Notes: generated by a model from the sequence alone, not told the origin. A stretch of DNA of 64,000 nucleotides from Pseudisothecium myosuroides (GCA_951799445.1 OX637292.1:16433296-16497295); one strand, 5' to 3'; positions 22,552 to 34,861 are shown, counted from the stretch's first letter. Made by a program: numbers and translations.

Positions 22552-24700
22552 ATCTCTTCCTCCACTGAAATATGGACCTGATTCGGCGACCTACGAGAAG
22601 AAGAAAAGCCGCTAAAATCCCTTGATGTGTTCAAAGTTCCAAACTATCACGTCCTACAGCTAGCTAAACGAGCAATGGAAGAAACGTGGCCAGGACATAT
22701 ACAAGTTTCACAAGGCGCATGTCACAAGAAGACATGCAGACCACACTCGCACGTTGCACAGATCACACGGATAGTGCCGAACGTGAAGACCTACAGTCAT
22801 CACGTACTAACTAATGCCGCACTAACTCAACTGTAAGCCTCGAGCTCATCGCGCACACAGCACGACTAACCTGCACCACAACAAAGTAAACAGCTCAAAG
22901 TCTCCTGACTTCGCAAACATGCGAAATGAAATTTATACTACAAAACCTAAGCCAACACTGGTAGCTGTCGCCCTTGAAGAGCAACAACGCAGGCCTTAAC
23001 TTCCTACAAACGTCCTCAAACTAAAGCAATGATCCACACTGACACTCCGGCAGCAAGCGCTACAGAGCGGCTTCTTTTTTCCCCTCCAACGACTACTCGA
23101 TCTGAGTACTCTCCTTTTGGCATATAATGAAACCGAACTGCTGTAATGTACTTGCGCTAAGTTAGAAGGAACGGCTATGAGAGAAGTGCAGTCTGCTCAT
23201 GAAAGCTTTGTTGGCAGGAGAAAACAATAAAAAGGACAATAACAGACTCGGAATGAAAGAGATGATGAGTGAGCGCCGGGTACTGTAGGGAAAGCTAAAC
23301 GAAGCAGAAATCGGTGGCTATGGCGGTTCCTAAGCTCGATCGAATTGTTAAGACCATCAGTGTCTACAGATCTCGAGGATTGTCGAATTGATGCGCTCAT
23401 GCTCTCTGTCTTTCTCTCTGTCTCACGGCTCTCTGATCAGACTGCTGCAGGCAGGCGCTTCTGCCATAGCTCTGCTGCTGCTGCAAATGGAGCGCCAGTG
23501 CTTCTTCACTGCAGTACTTACTCCTAACGGTATGCAATTTAGTGTGGGTGCGTTATTACTGTACTTGTTGGTGTGGTGGTCATTTTCTTTGGGTATCAGG
23601 TTCTTATTTTTAAGTCTCGGTAGTCGCTACTGGACTGATGGTGGTCCAAATTGTACCTTTTCTCAACCTTGCCACAACCTCACATTCAGGAAAACTTCTT
23701 TGGAACATTCGTTTGACTTCTAAGTAGGAGGTCCTTAAATCCACCGGGTTAAAAATTTGTTCCCTATCTAGGAATGCATGACATGCTCCTTGAAATATTA
23801 ATTACTGTCATTGATGAGGTAGGTAGGTTTAAATGGGTGACTTATGGACTTCCTACCTTATACCAAAAATGTACAATCATTGTCACTCTGCATTAATAAT
23901 TAATAATAACTTCATTTTCTTACTCTAAAAATCTTGCATATTCTAAAGAAATTTATAAAAATGTAAAAAAATCTTACGCTATATAAAGATTTTTCAGCTA
24001 AGAGCATCGGATTCAATACCTTTGGGTTCATAGTAATGCAATAATAATTACAATGATTATGAATATGAATGGTTGGAGTCCTTCTCTGTACGTGAAATGC
24101 AAGAGCAATCAAATGAAATGCAAGAGCTAGTATTTTAATTAATGAGAAATACTATTTATAATTAATTCATGGGTGCCTAAAATGATTTTCTATTAGAGTG
24201 TGTCACACTATTTTCACCAAAGTCACACTATTTGAAACATATTGAAATTTATGCAAATTAAAATATAACTGATTTCCATCCCCCCCAAATTGTTTTTCCA
24301 AGTTTTCATGTCAGTGATGATTCCAATACTTTTTTGACTAGCCAGTTTCCTTCACTGTCACTTTTTCTTTCGCTATGCTTGTCAAGTCAAGCTCCTGAAG
24401 TGCTGAAACGGAAGTTAGGGTGGGTGGTCGAAATTGTCTACTCTACCCTGAAATGCAGGACTGTTGCTCCTGTTGGAAATGCATTGAAATACTCTTTTGG
24501 ACTAGATTCACTTTCATGCGAATGGATTATGGAATAATTTGGGATCCAGGAGGTCAAATTCAGGGGTTTAGAATGCTTAAATTTAGCTATGCTGGAGGGG
24601 TGAGAAAGTCCATGCCTTGCCTTAAAATGAGCATACGTTTGGTAGAGTAGGGTAGACCCAACGGAGAGTTCAGCCAGCTTGACATGAAAGTCTTGTAGAC
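22552..24700. other. Gene-free region
   Basis: 22.6-23.7 kb has balanced base composition and some CT-rich tracts but no convincing exon. A 111-codon frame at 23388-23723 is hydrophobic without a recognisable domain. 23.7-24.7 kb is AT-rich. Nothing is called. Confidence 0.35.
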
Positions 24701-25233
24701 TGTGACTCAGAAAGTGTTCGCCACACACATAGTTGGAGTGACGACGGAGTGACAATGTTGCTTGCAACAGACACTGATGAAATTCACCTCCCAATTGCAA
24801 TGGTTTAGCTTCAAAGACTTCCAAACTGAAGTGTGACAAATGCTAACTTAACGTCTTTGATTTTCTATGCACAAATCTCCAAACAACTGTGACGCAGAAA
24901 GTGTTCCACACACAGTTGGAGTGACGATGGATTGACAATGTTGCTTGCAACAGACACTGATGAAATTCACCTCTAATGGTTTAACTTCAAAGACTTCCAA
25001 GCTGAAGTGCTAGAGTCTTTGATTTTCTATGCACGAATCTCCAAACAACTGTGACGCAGAAAGTGTTTTACACACAGTTGGAGTGACGATGGAGTGACAA
25101 TTGATTGCTTGCTTGCAACAGACACTGATGAAATTCACCTCCCAATGGTCTAGCTTCAAAGACTTCCAAACTGAAGTGTGACAAATGCTAACCTAACATC
25201 TTTGATTTTCTGTGCACAAATCTCCAAACAACT
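24701..25233 (+). repeat. Three-copy tandem array, ~165-190-bp unit
   Basis: Units start at 24701, 24888 and 25050, each with TGTGACKCAGAAAGTGTT, GTTGGAGTGACGA, TTGCAACAGACACTGATGA and ending in CAAATCTCCAAACAACT. Unit lengths differ by small deletions. A TATATAA box (25264-25270) follows 31 bp after the array, so the units could be upstream promoter repeats or the U3 of a decayed LTR. Confidence 0.8.
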
Positions 25234-25263
25234 TCAGCTGTAGTTTGCGGTGTAAGTTTGTGC

Positions 25264-25270
25264 TATATAA
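25264..25270 (+). promoter_or_regulatory. TATA-box candidate after the tandem array
   Basis: TATATAA in GCTATATAAGTTAGAG, directly downstream of the three-unit array. No coding region follows that I can support. Confidence 0.25.
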
Positions 25271-25680
25271 GTTAGAGAGGGTGGGGTATCCGCGTAACGC
25301 AATAACGCATCATTCCTTCTCAGCATTGATCTCTTTTTGAGCGAATGTTTTTTATGAAAGATGAAAGGAAGTTGCATCTACTGTAGTAGCTTCCTACAGC
25401 TGGGGCCACCTTTGGCCTAATAATTAATTAAAGTGCAAAACAATTGATAGGTAGCCCCCAAAAATAATATATTAAAATTGGGCAATTTTAAATATAATTA
25501 AAGTAAGATAGGCATTCATTCAAGTTGTTCTTACAATTTTTGGATGGTTGCTACTATTTTCATCTAAGATGGACGCATTTACCTAAATTTTATATAGTTC
25601 ATGTTTTTTACCATAAATGCATGGTATGATCTACCACTTCTTTGACACTTTATAGTATTGTCTCCTACTTTTAAGGGTAC

Positions 25681-26210
25681 CTTTACACTATGGTAGAGAA
25701 GTACACCAGTTGATCAAGAAGTTTTAGCCAAGACATCATTATTTGAGGCAATCGATGGGATGTTGGAGAGATGAAAAGACAATAAAATAATGCCATAAGA
25801 AGTCTTCACTGGTTATTGGACAACTTCACCAAGAAGAGAATTCTGCAATGTGGAAGAAGAAGAGGCGGAGAGCCAACTAATGTTATTTCAATTAAAGAAA
25901 GCCCTCAATTATACAATTGAGATATGCCACGATAAAAATACAATAAATGAAGTTGGAGTTTTCTGGAGGCCAAGTTGCTTGTTGAGGGTGAGACTACCCA
26001 AGAAACTTGACTTCTAGAGGACTTTCCTTACAAAAGTGGTGGCCACATAGGCGACCATGTCATTTTTTTAATCCATACTTGAAGTTCTCTACCTGACAAG
26101 TCTTGGCCATAGTGTATATCTAATTTGGTGAAGAACAAAATTTCCTCCAATCATATTGCTCCATTTCCCTACAATTCTTGACCGTTGCACTTTTCTACTA
26201 TAGTATAAAG
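25681..26210. mobile_element. Inverted-repeat element, ~530 bp
   Basis: The left end CTTTACACTATGGTAGAGAA and the inverse of the right end (CTTTATACTATAGTAGAAAA) match 17 of 20 and continue for a few more bases. It is non-coding. The target duplication is unclear, so the superfamily is not assigned. Confidence 0.5.
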
Positions 26211-26349
26211 CATCCGTAATATTCCTTTGACAAATTTCTAACCACACTTTGATAGTAAGAATTTTCCATTCTTAAATTCAATTTGAAAATTTATCAATAT
26301 TCTCACCTGGAATTTTTTATTTGCAATCACATGCACAAAAATTCCATGT

Positions 26350-27282
26350 TTTATCCCCCAAACTACCATTGTCCCCTCGAGGGACAAAATGGATTTTGGG
26401 CAGGTTCCTATGACCTCAATTTTTAGTGAATCTTTTTGAGTCTTTTTCATAAAATAGAAAAACTGATTAGCTTTGTGGAAATATAATTTTTAGTTCAATT
26501 GTTGCCCGGGAGCAAAAGTTATACCATCTTAAATATAATTTTCAAGTCACCGGGCAAAAAATGAAATCCGCAAAAACTTAAATTTTTTTTTTCTTAAGAA
26601 TTTTTTCTTATAGATCTTATTTTTGTCTACATGTAAAGCTTTGATTCATTTCATTTGGATTAGTGATGTGAAAGTTATGAACAATCTTGTTTTTTGGACA
26701 ATCTAAGCATCTCCTTGAAAAAATAACTTGTAGGATTCATTTCCGAATGCAATTTTTACGATTTAAAAAAAAACTATTTGAAAAGGTTAAGTTTTCTCAC
26801 TAGAACAATCTCACCGTTTGGATTATTGTGTTTCAATTCCATCTTAGAGCCATGAACAATTTAGCTTCTCTTTCAATCTTGGACCTACTTCTACTTAATA
26901 ATTTTTTAAAGAATTAAAATCAAATGTTTTTTGTTTGTTTTCTAAATTCCTAGACTTCGTACTCAATTCTTCTACACAAAAGTTTCTAATTCAAAGACTG
27001 CAGTGCAAAAAAAATCCACAAATTTTAGTCAAAGTCATTTGAAATTGCAGGCCAGCGTTCAAACAAAAACTTTTTTTCCCAACTTTGAATGCCAATATAT
27101 TCCAATCTGTAAAGTCAAACTTCATGAAATTCTTACCTTATAATCTTAGACAAGTAAAGTACAATATCCTACAATCAAATTCTAAAAAAAACATTTTTTT
27201 TGTTTTCTTGGATGAACGCATCAAAAATGGTAGTTTTGAGTGCTTTGTGACAGAAAAATGGCCTTGGTTTTTTAGGAGTTAA
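26350..27282 (-). mobile_element. ~920-bp TTAA family, copy E (reverse orientation)
   Basis: The right end TTTTTTAGGAG is followed by TTAA at 27279-27282. The left side starts at about 26354 with CCCCCAAACTACCA, preceded by TTTA or TTAT rather than TTAA. The interior matches the reverse of copy A: TTGTCCCCTCGAGGGACAA, AAGTTATGAACAATCTTG and CAATTCCATCTTAGAGC. One flank has decayed by a base. Confidence 0.65.
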
Positions 27283-28038
27283 AAAATAGACAAATAATTA
27301 AGATAAATTATAAATATATAAATGTTTAATTTGAACTTCAAAAATTCAAAAAGATTTAATATTTTTGAATTATTCTTATTTTTATAAGTTAGAATTAAAA
27401 AATTAAAGCTAAAGATTCCATCTGCCATCTTCTTTTCCTCAAAATTTGTGGTGCACTTTTGCATTGGGATATAGAATCTTTTGAAATAGTCTATTGTATT
27501 TGCCTGAACATATTTCAAGTTTTGCAAAAGTTTTGGTGATATAGCATAAGATTAACATTTGAAAACTATCAAAAATTAATTTTACACCAATATTACTTCT
27601 CTATATTCTTCATTACATGTAATGCACTGGACGACACAAAAGTCATTGATCTATTGTGTATTCACCCTTTATTTTTTCAATATATTAATTTTTATTATTA
27701 TTAAATGTAGGACAAATCAATTCTTCAATAGATTTTGAAAGATTAAAACTCTACCTTTGAAAAGAGTTGAAGTAAACTTTTTTCTTCACTGTGGTTGTTT
27801 GGATCTTATATTTACATAGTCAAATTTTTACAAAAATCTTACACATTTCTACAATAGTCTAGTTCAATTTTGAATTGTTAAATTTCAATTTTTTTCTCTC
27901 ATATTGGTCAATGTACTAGAAAATGGTAGTGGTAGTTATGCTCATTTGTGTGAAACATGCACAACACCAGTCTTTTAATATTACTTTTGTATTCAATGCT
28001 TATTCAATTGTCACAGTGTTATAATTTTATATAACTAA

Positions 28039-28179
28039 AATATGCATATCCATAATAGACTTGTAGACCAATTGTATCCCTATCTATATCTTCCCAACAT
28101 TTGAGTCCTTAAAATGTTTAACAAATGTAGATTGGGGCGCAATTAGATAAGGTGGGTTTACAATGGATATGCATACCTT
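28039..28179. mobile_element. Small inverted-repeat element, copy 2 of 2
   Basis: It matches 8402-8538 in the same order and carries the inverted ends TATGCATATCCATAAT and ATGGATATGCATACC. About 141 bp, non-coding. Confidence 0.45.
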
Positions 28180-28215
28180 ATATGATGTTTGGATCCTATG
28201 CCTTGAGGTTTTAGA

Positions 28216-28749
28216 TACTCCCTCTATCCCAAAATGATCTTCATGTTAGACAAAATGTTCCGGATTGAGGTTGAAAACAACATTTTTTATTCTATTTGTG
28301 TTGTAAGTAGAGTTTGGTGCATCATTCTAGAAATTTGAATTTGGGAAAAAAATTCAAAGTGCAGTTTTAAAGTACTAAAAAGTGGAATTTTCTGGGCATT
28401 TTCAAAGAGCACTAGGGGGGACTTAATTGTTGAGTGTGAGATCTTCATTTTGTGGACAGTTAGTATGGCCTCTCAGAGCTTCATGTCCTTCAATTGGGCT
28501 ATAGCCAAAGAGATGCAAAAAATAAAAGTGAACACTATTGATTGACCCCTTCAGTCATTTCATTTCTCTTTCAATTGATGATTGCATGAATGGACGGAGA
28601 ACTAATACTTGTAGTTCTTTTGAGTCTCCTAGATAGGAAGCAAAAGCTACATCTGACCAATCTGCAACGTCACAAAATGCAGTAGGAAGATCATTTTTGG
28701 GACAAAAAATTAAGGCCAACAAGAATATCATTTTGGGATGGAAAGAGTA
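28216..28749. mobile_element. Stowaway-like MITE, ~530 bp
   Basis: TA at 28216-28217 and 28748-28749 flank ends CTCCCTCTATCCCAAAATGA and the inverse of CTCTTTCCATCCCAAAATGA. The CTCCCTCYRTCCCAAAAT end is the classic Stowaway (Tc1/mariner) motif. It is longer than most Stowaways, so a nested insertion or an unusual long form is possible. No protein is encoded. Confidence 0.75.
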
Positions 28750-29015
28750 ATTTTTAGGTGATTTGGGGTAAATTTCTTACGGAAGGCACTAGATTGGATC
28801 TAAGAAAGGTCCATGAATTCAAATGTAGGGTGCCATTTATGCTTGACAATTAGACGTTCTTTGAAAACTTTGTAAGTAAAATAGATGCTTTAGAAATCGT
28901 ATGAAGAAACTTTCTTCAAATATTGAAGCATAATCTTGGATATTTCTATTTAAAGCATGTTATTTATTGCCTCCTAAAAATACTCTTCAAACACATATGG
29001 TTAACAAGAACACAA

Positions 29016-29287
29016 CATTAGATGAGTTTTGGGGGTCGGGAGGGCCGTTTCAGGCCCGTTCCCGACGCTAGTCCCCCCTGCAGTTTCAGGGAACGGCTGT
29101 TCCCGACAAAAAAAATTAAAAAAAAAAATTTACATTTTTGAAATGAAAAAAAAACAGCAAAAAAAATAAAAATTTTCCGACGTGGCAGTCGCTCGGCCAC
29201 GTCAGCAAGCTACCGCGGCCCTGAATTCGGCAGTCCCCACAGGCTGGGAACACGCAGCCCTCCATAGGGCTGATTTCTCATCTAATG
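29016..29287. mobile_element. Inverted-repeat element with GC-rich ends, copy 1
   Basis: CATTAGATGAG at 29016-29026 is the exact inverse of 29277-29287. GC-rich subterminal sequence (GGAGGGCCGTTTCAGG) encloses an A/T-rich centre. A relative lies at 30082-30309. No target duplication is clear. Confidence 0.55.
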
Positions 29288-30081
29288 AGGGCTTGGAGAG
29301 TATTGCTAGTACATTTAAGGAACCATAATCTACCAACATGCATTTTAAAAAGGGATATTGTTTTTTCATATAGTAATAAAATAGGTTGTGGGCTAAATAA
29401 AATTTTAATATCATCATATAAAATATGCCTTGAGATCATTATTTTTATTGGTGGTATGTTAAATTTTGTTTTTTATTTTTTTATTTATTTATTATTTATT
29501 TTTGCATTAACTTTGCGCAATCATGTGTGTTTGTTTTTCTTTGTGTTAAAAATTTCTTTAATTTTGATTTTTAACTTTGAATGGTTGGCAACTTGGCATC
29601 AATAATTCCATAACTTTTTGTTCATTCAATTTTTATTTATTTATATGCACTTTAAATTATTTCTAACGTACTACCTACTACAATTACTTTTACTAAAATC
29701 CTATGTTAATTGGAATGATAATGTCAACACGTACATATGTCTAATGTTCCGTATCTTATGAAGACCTCATTTTTTGATAATTTTATAAGAATCAAATATA
29801 TATGTCATATGTTCAGAGGTAATGTGTATTTGTGCCTACATATACATATCAATAACTACATATACATGTATCCATACATTGTTTCCATTGAATGTATTTC
29901 AATATGAGACAGGATGCGGGACATATGGTTGGTAAATGTAGAGTTAAAAATTATACATTTCTCAATCACATTCTTGCAGCCATATGATAAAACTAATACA
30001 TTTATATTTTTTGGCTACAATTATTTGTTACCACCTCATGTATTTTCGCTCATGGTTTTTAGTTCTAATTCTTTCTAGTGT

Positions 30082-30309
30082 CATTAGGGGACATTTGAGG
30101 CCTCCGGAGGGCCGTTTCAGGGCTGTTCCCATTGTCCATTCCCCTATTTTGAACCAACAATAATGTTGTCAGAATTAAAAATTAAAAAAATTAAAAAAAT
30201 TGAAGCGGCACTCTCTTGACCACGTTAGACTGCGCATGTGGCAGAGTTCCCATGCTGGGAACGAGCTAGGAACTCGCAATCTTCTAATGGCCCCAAATGT
30301 CTTCTAATG
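30082..30309. mobile_element. Inverted-repeat element with GC-rich ends, copy 2
   Basis: The left end CATTAGGGGACATTTGAGGC and the inverse right end CATTAGAAGACATTTGGGGC match 17 of 20. It shares GGAGGGCCGTTTCAGG with the element at 29016. 228 bp, non-coding. Confidence 0.55.
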
Positions 30310-30870
30310 CCTCCTCTCAAACACAATGTAGCAAAAACATGCAAGCAAACTCACCCCTACCTCCCCTCAATTGAAAAAACCACCACTGCTAATTAGAATT
30401 AAAAACAATTTGGTTCCTCCTACTATTGTTGATTTGATTTTAGAAAAAATATAGCCGCCGTAGCCCCTTGCCATGGATTTTAAAACAAGATGCTAAACCC
30501 CTTACAGTGTCGTCAATCTTGAATCGCAAAAAAAAAACCCATTGTCATTGATCATTGCATCACCAATCTTGGCCATATGTTGTTAGGGTTTAGGGCTCTA
30601 GCTCTAGCTTGTTCAGGTGTGTTTGTGTAGCCAATTTGCTATCACAAGGCACATTTCAGGCAAAAGCTCGTCGGGATTGTCCAGACAAACCAAATGGCAT
30701 CATCACGCTAATTGTAAACAAACTTTGGGTGCAGGGTTTTGCATCAAAGAGGTAGTTTAGGTAACATATTTGTATTATGCAACAACAAAAGTTCAAGCCA
30801 GATATTCATTTTTGTAAAATGAAGATTACAGTATGGAGGTGAGTAATTTAGTCCCATTTCACTCTTTTTA

Positions 30871-31118
30871 GAAATTCAATGATGTTAGCGTGTGAGCATG
30901 AAAATGCTTTGAGCATATGCATAAGTAGATATCCTACAACCATTGAAGGTGCTTATAATATAAACACCTATAACTATAGATATCTATAGCATAGTTACAT
31001 GTAATCATGGAAGGTTTATATAATAGACACCTATAACATAGATGTATAGTCTTATAGGCTCATAGGCTCAATTCATGCTCTTAGGCTCACATAATAGCAC
31101 CCCTCCTAGAAATTTAAT
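30871..31118 (+). mobile_element. MULE-like MITE, copy 1
   Basis: Flanked by GAAATTCAAT (30871-30880) and GAAATTTAAT (31109-31118), a 10-bp duplication with one mismatch. Its ends resemble the copy at 31289 (GTTAGCGTGTGAGC and the inverse of GGTGCTATTATGTGAGCC). The interior is rich in short TATAG palindromes. A 9-11-bp duplication suggests the Mutator superfamily. Confidence 0.6.
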
Positions 31119-31278
31119 TTCATAAAATAGAATGAAAATGGGGTTGCAAAATAGTTGCCCAATCATTTCAAGGATTACATTAATCTATACAACTTAGTGA
31201 CCACGCCTTGAATTTCAATTTGTAAGTCTTTAATGCTAAGATAAACTTTTTAGGATTTTGATAACTTTAAGAGGTTTA

Positions 31279-31548
31279 GTTCATAGACGAGGGTTGCTAT
31301 TATGTGAGCACAAGAATGTGAGCCTATGAGCCTCGAATACTATACACCTATATTATAGGTGTATATACTATAGAAATCGTCTATGATTATAGGATATACA
31401 ATGTTACAAACATCCATATTATAGGTGTTTATGATACATATACCTTGTATAGTGTGGGGTATCTATATTATAGGTACCTATATTGTAGGCTCAATGCTCA
31501 CAAGCTCGCATTTTTGGGCTCACATACTAGCACCATTGGTTCATAGAC
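31279..31548 (+). mobile_element. MULE-like MITE, copy 2
   Basis: A perfect 10-bp duplication GTTCATAGAC (31279-31288 and 31539-31548) flanks a 250-bp element with ends GTTGCTATTATGTGAGC and the inverse of GGTGCTAGTATGTGAGC. It is related to and co-oriented with the copy about 170 bp upstream. Non-coding. Confidence 0.7.
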
Positions 31549-32269
31549 AACTATTACGGTTGTGGAGTACGAAAGTGGCGTAATTCGTGGAGCTCATTCT
31601 CGTACCACTACTGGTAAGTCCATTTGAACTTTCAAGAGGGATTAATTTTGGAGACTAGATCTTTGGTTTGAGGCAATCAGAATTAAAGCTTTAGCTTAAG
31701 ATACTACTACTATAATGGTCAAATTTGTTTAGAAAAACAAAGAGGATTTCAATGCACGAAGAAAATGAGTTATTTGGTTATTATATGCAAAAGTTGTAAG
31801 GAGTTGAAGTATTGTTGGTTTAATACTAAATTGAGGTTTGTGTACATTTTTAATGTTCTTCATTATCATTGTGTATAATTTACTATTCAATCTTGTGATA
31901 TCCACAATTCTTGGCAAGCTTAATTCTATTGTATAGTGGAGAGCTATGTTAATGTCAAGAATTAGGGTTTCAAAATTGGTTGTAGGGGCTTTGAGGTTTT
32001 TTCAAGTTAGATTTTGAATTTAGATAGGACATGCAGCAGAGATGAGGTTGAGTTTTCCATTGCAAGAATCTATAGCAAGATTGATTTTGCTGCATGGTCA
32101 GAAACTATGTGAATGTTGAGGTTTAGGGTTTGGAGTTTGATGCAAGGGCTTTGAGGTTTTGGCATCTCCTTGGTCTTATATATTTTTGAAGTATTCTAGT
32201 TCTTAGAATTGAAACGCTCATGGTTTTTTTTAATGGAAATTTTGAATTTGAAAAAAAATTAAAAAAAAG
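31549..32269. other. AT-rich intergenic DNA
   Basis: No gene or clear element. A weak internal similarity (GTTGAG / GCTTTGAGGTTTT at about 31985 and 32147) suggests a decayed tandem duplication. Confidence 0.3.
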
Positions 32270-32440
32270 AATTTTTGAATGTAAAAGATTTATAAGCAAT
32301 AGAAAAATGACTTGTGTACTCCTTCCAGAATTTTTGTATGTAAAAGTTTTATAACCAATAGAAAAATGACTTGAGTACTCCTTCAGGAATTTTTGTAAAA
32401 GCTTCACAACCAGTGGAAAAATGACATGTGTACCCCTTTC
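32270..32440 (+). repeat. Three-copy tandem array, ~58-bp unit
   Basis: Each unit contains GAATTTTTG, a GTAAAAG run, and AGAAAAATGACTTG or a variant, then GTACTCCTTC. Units start near 32270, 32328 and 32386. The third is shortened. Confidence 0.75.
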
Positions 32441-33005
32441 TGTTATTTATGTGAGCTTCTCATAAAAAAAAACAATGCGTTCACAATGCGTTCAAAAGAA
32501 ACATACACCAACACCAATTCTCTCTAGTGTCTGTCTTTGAAACACAAGCTGCAAAGAGTGCCTACTCCAAGGTAAATTGGACTACATGACAAACCTTTGA
32601 AGACCACAACAACAATAGTCTATAATTTCCTAAAAGTGAAGATTTGTTATAAAATGTAACTTCAAAAAACAATTTAATGGTGAATTTTGAACAAATTTGT
32701 AATGAATGTCAAATAAATAACATGAGTGTAGTTTAATCTACCAATGTATTAATCTTTGAATATGATCTTTTTAAAATACATTGAAAAAACAGTCCTGAAT
32801 TTGGTTGTGAGATTGTAGGATTAGTTAATACTCGCTCTGTCCCGAATAAATTTGGGGTTTCCTATAAGGCTATAAATGGCTAGATTAGTGCGTGAATTGC
32901 TCATATTTTTAGAAGATTGCTTAGTAATTGTAGCTTCTAGTCAACTCCACTAGGCGTGAAAGAGTAGAAGTCAACAATGAAGTGGTGCAAGTTGAAAACA
33001 AGTGA

Positions 33006-33341
33006 TGGTGAATTTAATTAAAATGGCAATATTCCTAAGCTATTTTTCAGACCATGCGGTCTAAACCACCAAAGTGACATCTAGGACTAGTATAGATTTT
33101 AGACATCTAGGAATGCTATAGCTACCATACATCTAGGAATGCTATAGCTATCACACATCGAGGAATGTTATAGATTTTAGACCGTCTGGTCTAAAAATTA
33201 TAGGACAAATATTGATTTAAGATATCTAGGACAAATGGAGATTTCAAACATCTAGGACAAGTATAGATTTTATACTGCCCAGTCTGAACTGCAAAAAGTG
33301 CCAAAGTCAAGGAATTATTGCCATTTTAATGAAATTCACTA
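33006..33341. mobile_element. Inverted-repeat element with internal ~33-bp repeats
   Basis: The left side GGTGAATTTAATTAAAATGG and the inverse of the right side (AGTGAATTTCATTAAAATGG) match 18 of 20, and the match continues inward. The centre holds repeated ACATCTAGGAATGCTATAG and GACATCTAGGACTAG units. Non-coding. Target duplication not clear. Confidence 0.55.
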
Positions 33342-34747
33342 TAGTGGCAGAATTGCCAAATTTTTTTCTTTTTTGAAATTGCTCTAGTGCTATTAATGTG
33401 GATCATTCTCTAAGCAATGTTGGTGTAGGGAAGTCTAGTGATGTCCTCTGTATTCAATTCCAACAATGTCTTGTGATTCAACTCTAGGAAATTCTCAACA
33501 AGAGATTTGTTAGTAGTAGGTTTACTATAGTTGTGGGTTGAATTCATCACCTTTAGTTGGTTAGAGGTTGCGTTTCAATTAATCATGAAAGTTAAAGACA
33601 TCGGCAATGATCTCAAAATTATCAATGCACCACACTTGCTTCGATAAATGTAACTTGAAGTACGCTTCACCTGCTGCCATCACTGCCCTTGCCTTTCCCA
33701 CTCCCACTTTGAGAGAGGTCAATGTGGGATAATGTGTCGTGCTATTTCTGCCATGGATGCAAATAAGGGCCTTTGAACATAAAGAAAGTTTTGTCAACCC
33801 CACCCTTGCCGCAAGATCTTTAACCCCAAAGTGTCATCGAGGACAGAAAGTGTCCTTGATCGATTTCAGACGCCAAAAATACATAGCAGGCATATGTGGA
33901 TCAAAAACGTCCACAAAGACATCTCAGAGGGTTTCCAAAGATCTATCCAACAAGCTATAATACACGAAATGTGGATCAGTATTCCGTTTTCTAGGCGAAT
34001 GTGAAATTTATGACCTTCGGAATGAGCCTTTGTTTAGCGTTGAAACTATAGGGCGGAGCTGACGTCACTGGGTAGAATGACAAGAGACATGTGGCACAGA
34101 CCCGGAGGATTACGAGGGTGAGGTGGATGCCAGATAGGGTTTCTGGTGCGAAGTCTCGGTTTTGCACTTTGAGACAACGCTTGCCTTGGATTCTCGCGTA
34201 ATTTTAGTCGCATGGCTCTGCCAAGTCAGCGTCCGCTGTGCAATCCACTCGACTCTTCCCCGGGCTGTCGCAAATGCATTGCTCGAGGAACATGTGTGCT
34301 TATCTCGGTGAAGATCTAATCGTTCAATTGGATAGCAATGTTTTCTCACGCATCCGTTGCTCCCTGGCAACGTGTTGAACAAGTCTGATCTGAGCGCATG
34401 ATTGTGCATTGTTTGTAGTCAAATTTAGAACGACTGCACTACAAAATTATCCAGTCCGAGGTACCTCCGTAAAGTACATCGACGACGTCATGGTATTGGT
34501 TCTTTTGCAATTTTTTCACGTAGACATGGCAGTCCACCCCTCGAGGTTCAATCTGTTAGTGGACATCTATTGCTATTTTGGAAGTTTAGGTGACGTACAA
34601 GGCCCCCGATCAGATTTGAACCCCATTTTAGCCTCCAATTTCTTCATTGTTCCGAGCATCTTTTCTTGAAAAAAAATGTACCTAAATGCTAAATCAACGG
34701 CTGAAATTTTTTAAAACTGTTGCCACTCTCCTGTATGGTGCCTTTCA

Positions 34748-34861
34748 ATGGTTGGATGTGTTAATACAGACACATATTTGGCTCCAGAAATTCTCAAATA
34801 CAAGCCTCTAGAGGAGTATATCTTGGCAGGTCAGAAATCTGATGTCACTTTGGGGTTAACC
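34748..34861 (+). pseudogene. Possible protein-kinase fragment
   Basis: The frame reads GCVNTDTYLAPEIL and, 15 residues on, AGQKSDVTLGLTLVF. This resembles kinase subdomains VIII-IX (the APE motif, then a KSDVYxxG segment). There is no catalytic loop or DFG upstream in frame and no conserved sequence after. If real, it is a small decayed relic. The resemblance is short and could be chance. Confidence 0.28.

Noticed and set aside
23388..23723. 111-codon hydrophobic frame
   Set aside because: Low-complexity, no signal-peptide or membrane-protein pattern with partners; no exon signals.
32830..32862. Second Stowaway-like end (ACTCGCTCTGTCCCGAAT)
   Set aside because: No inverse partner was found within the next kilobase.
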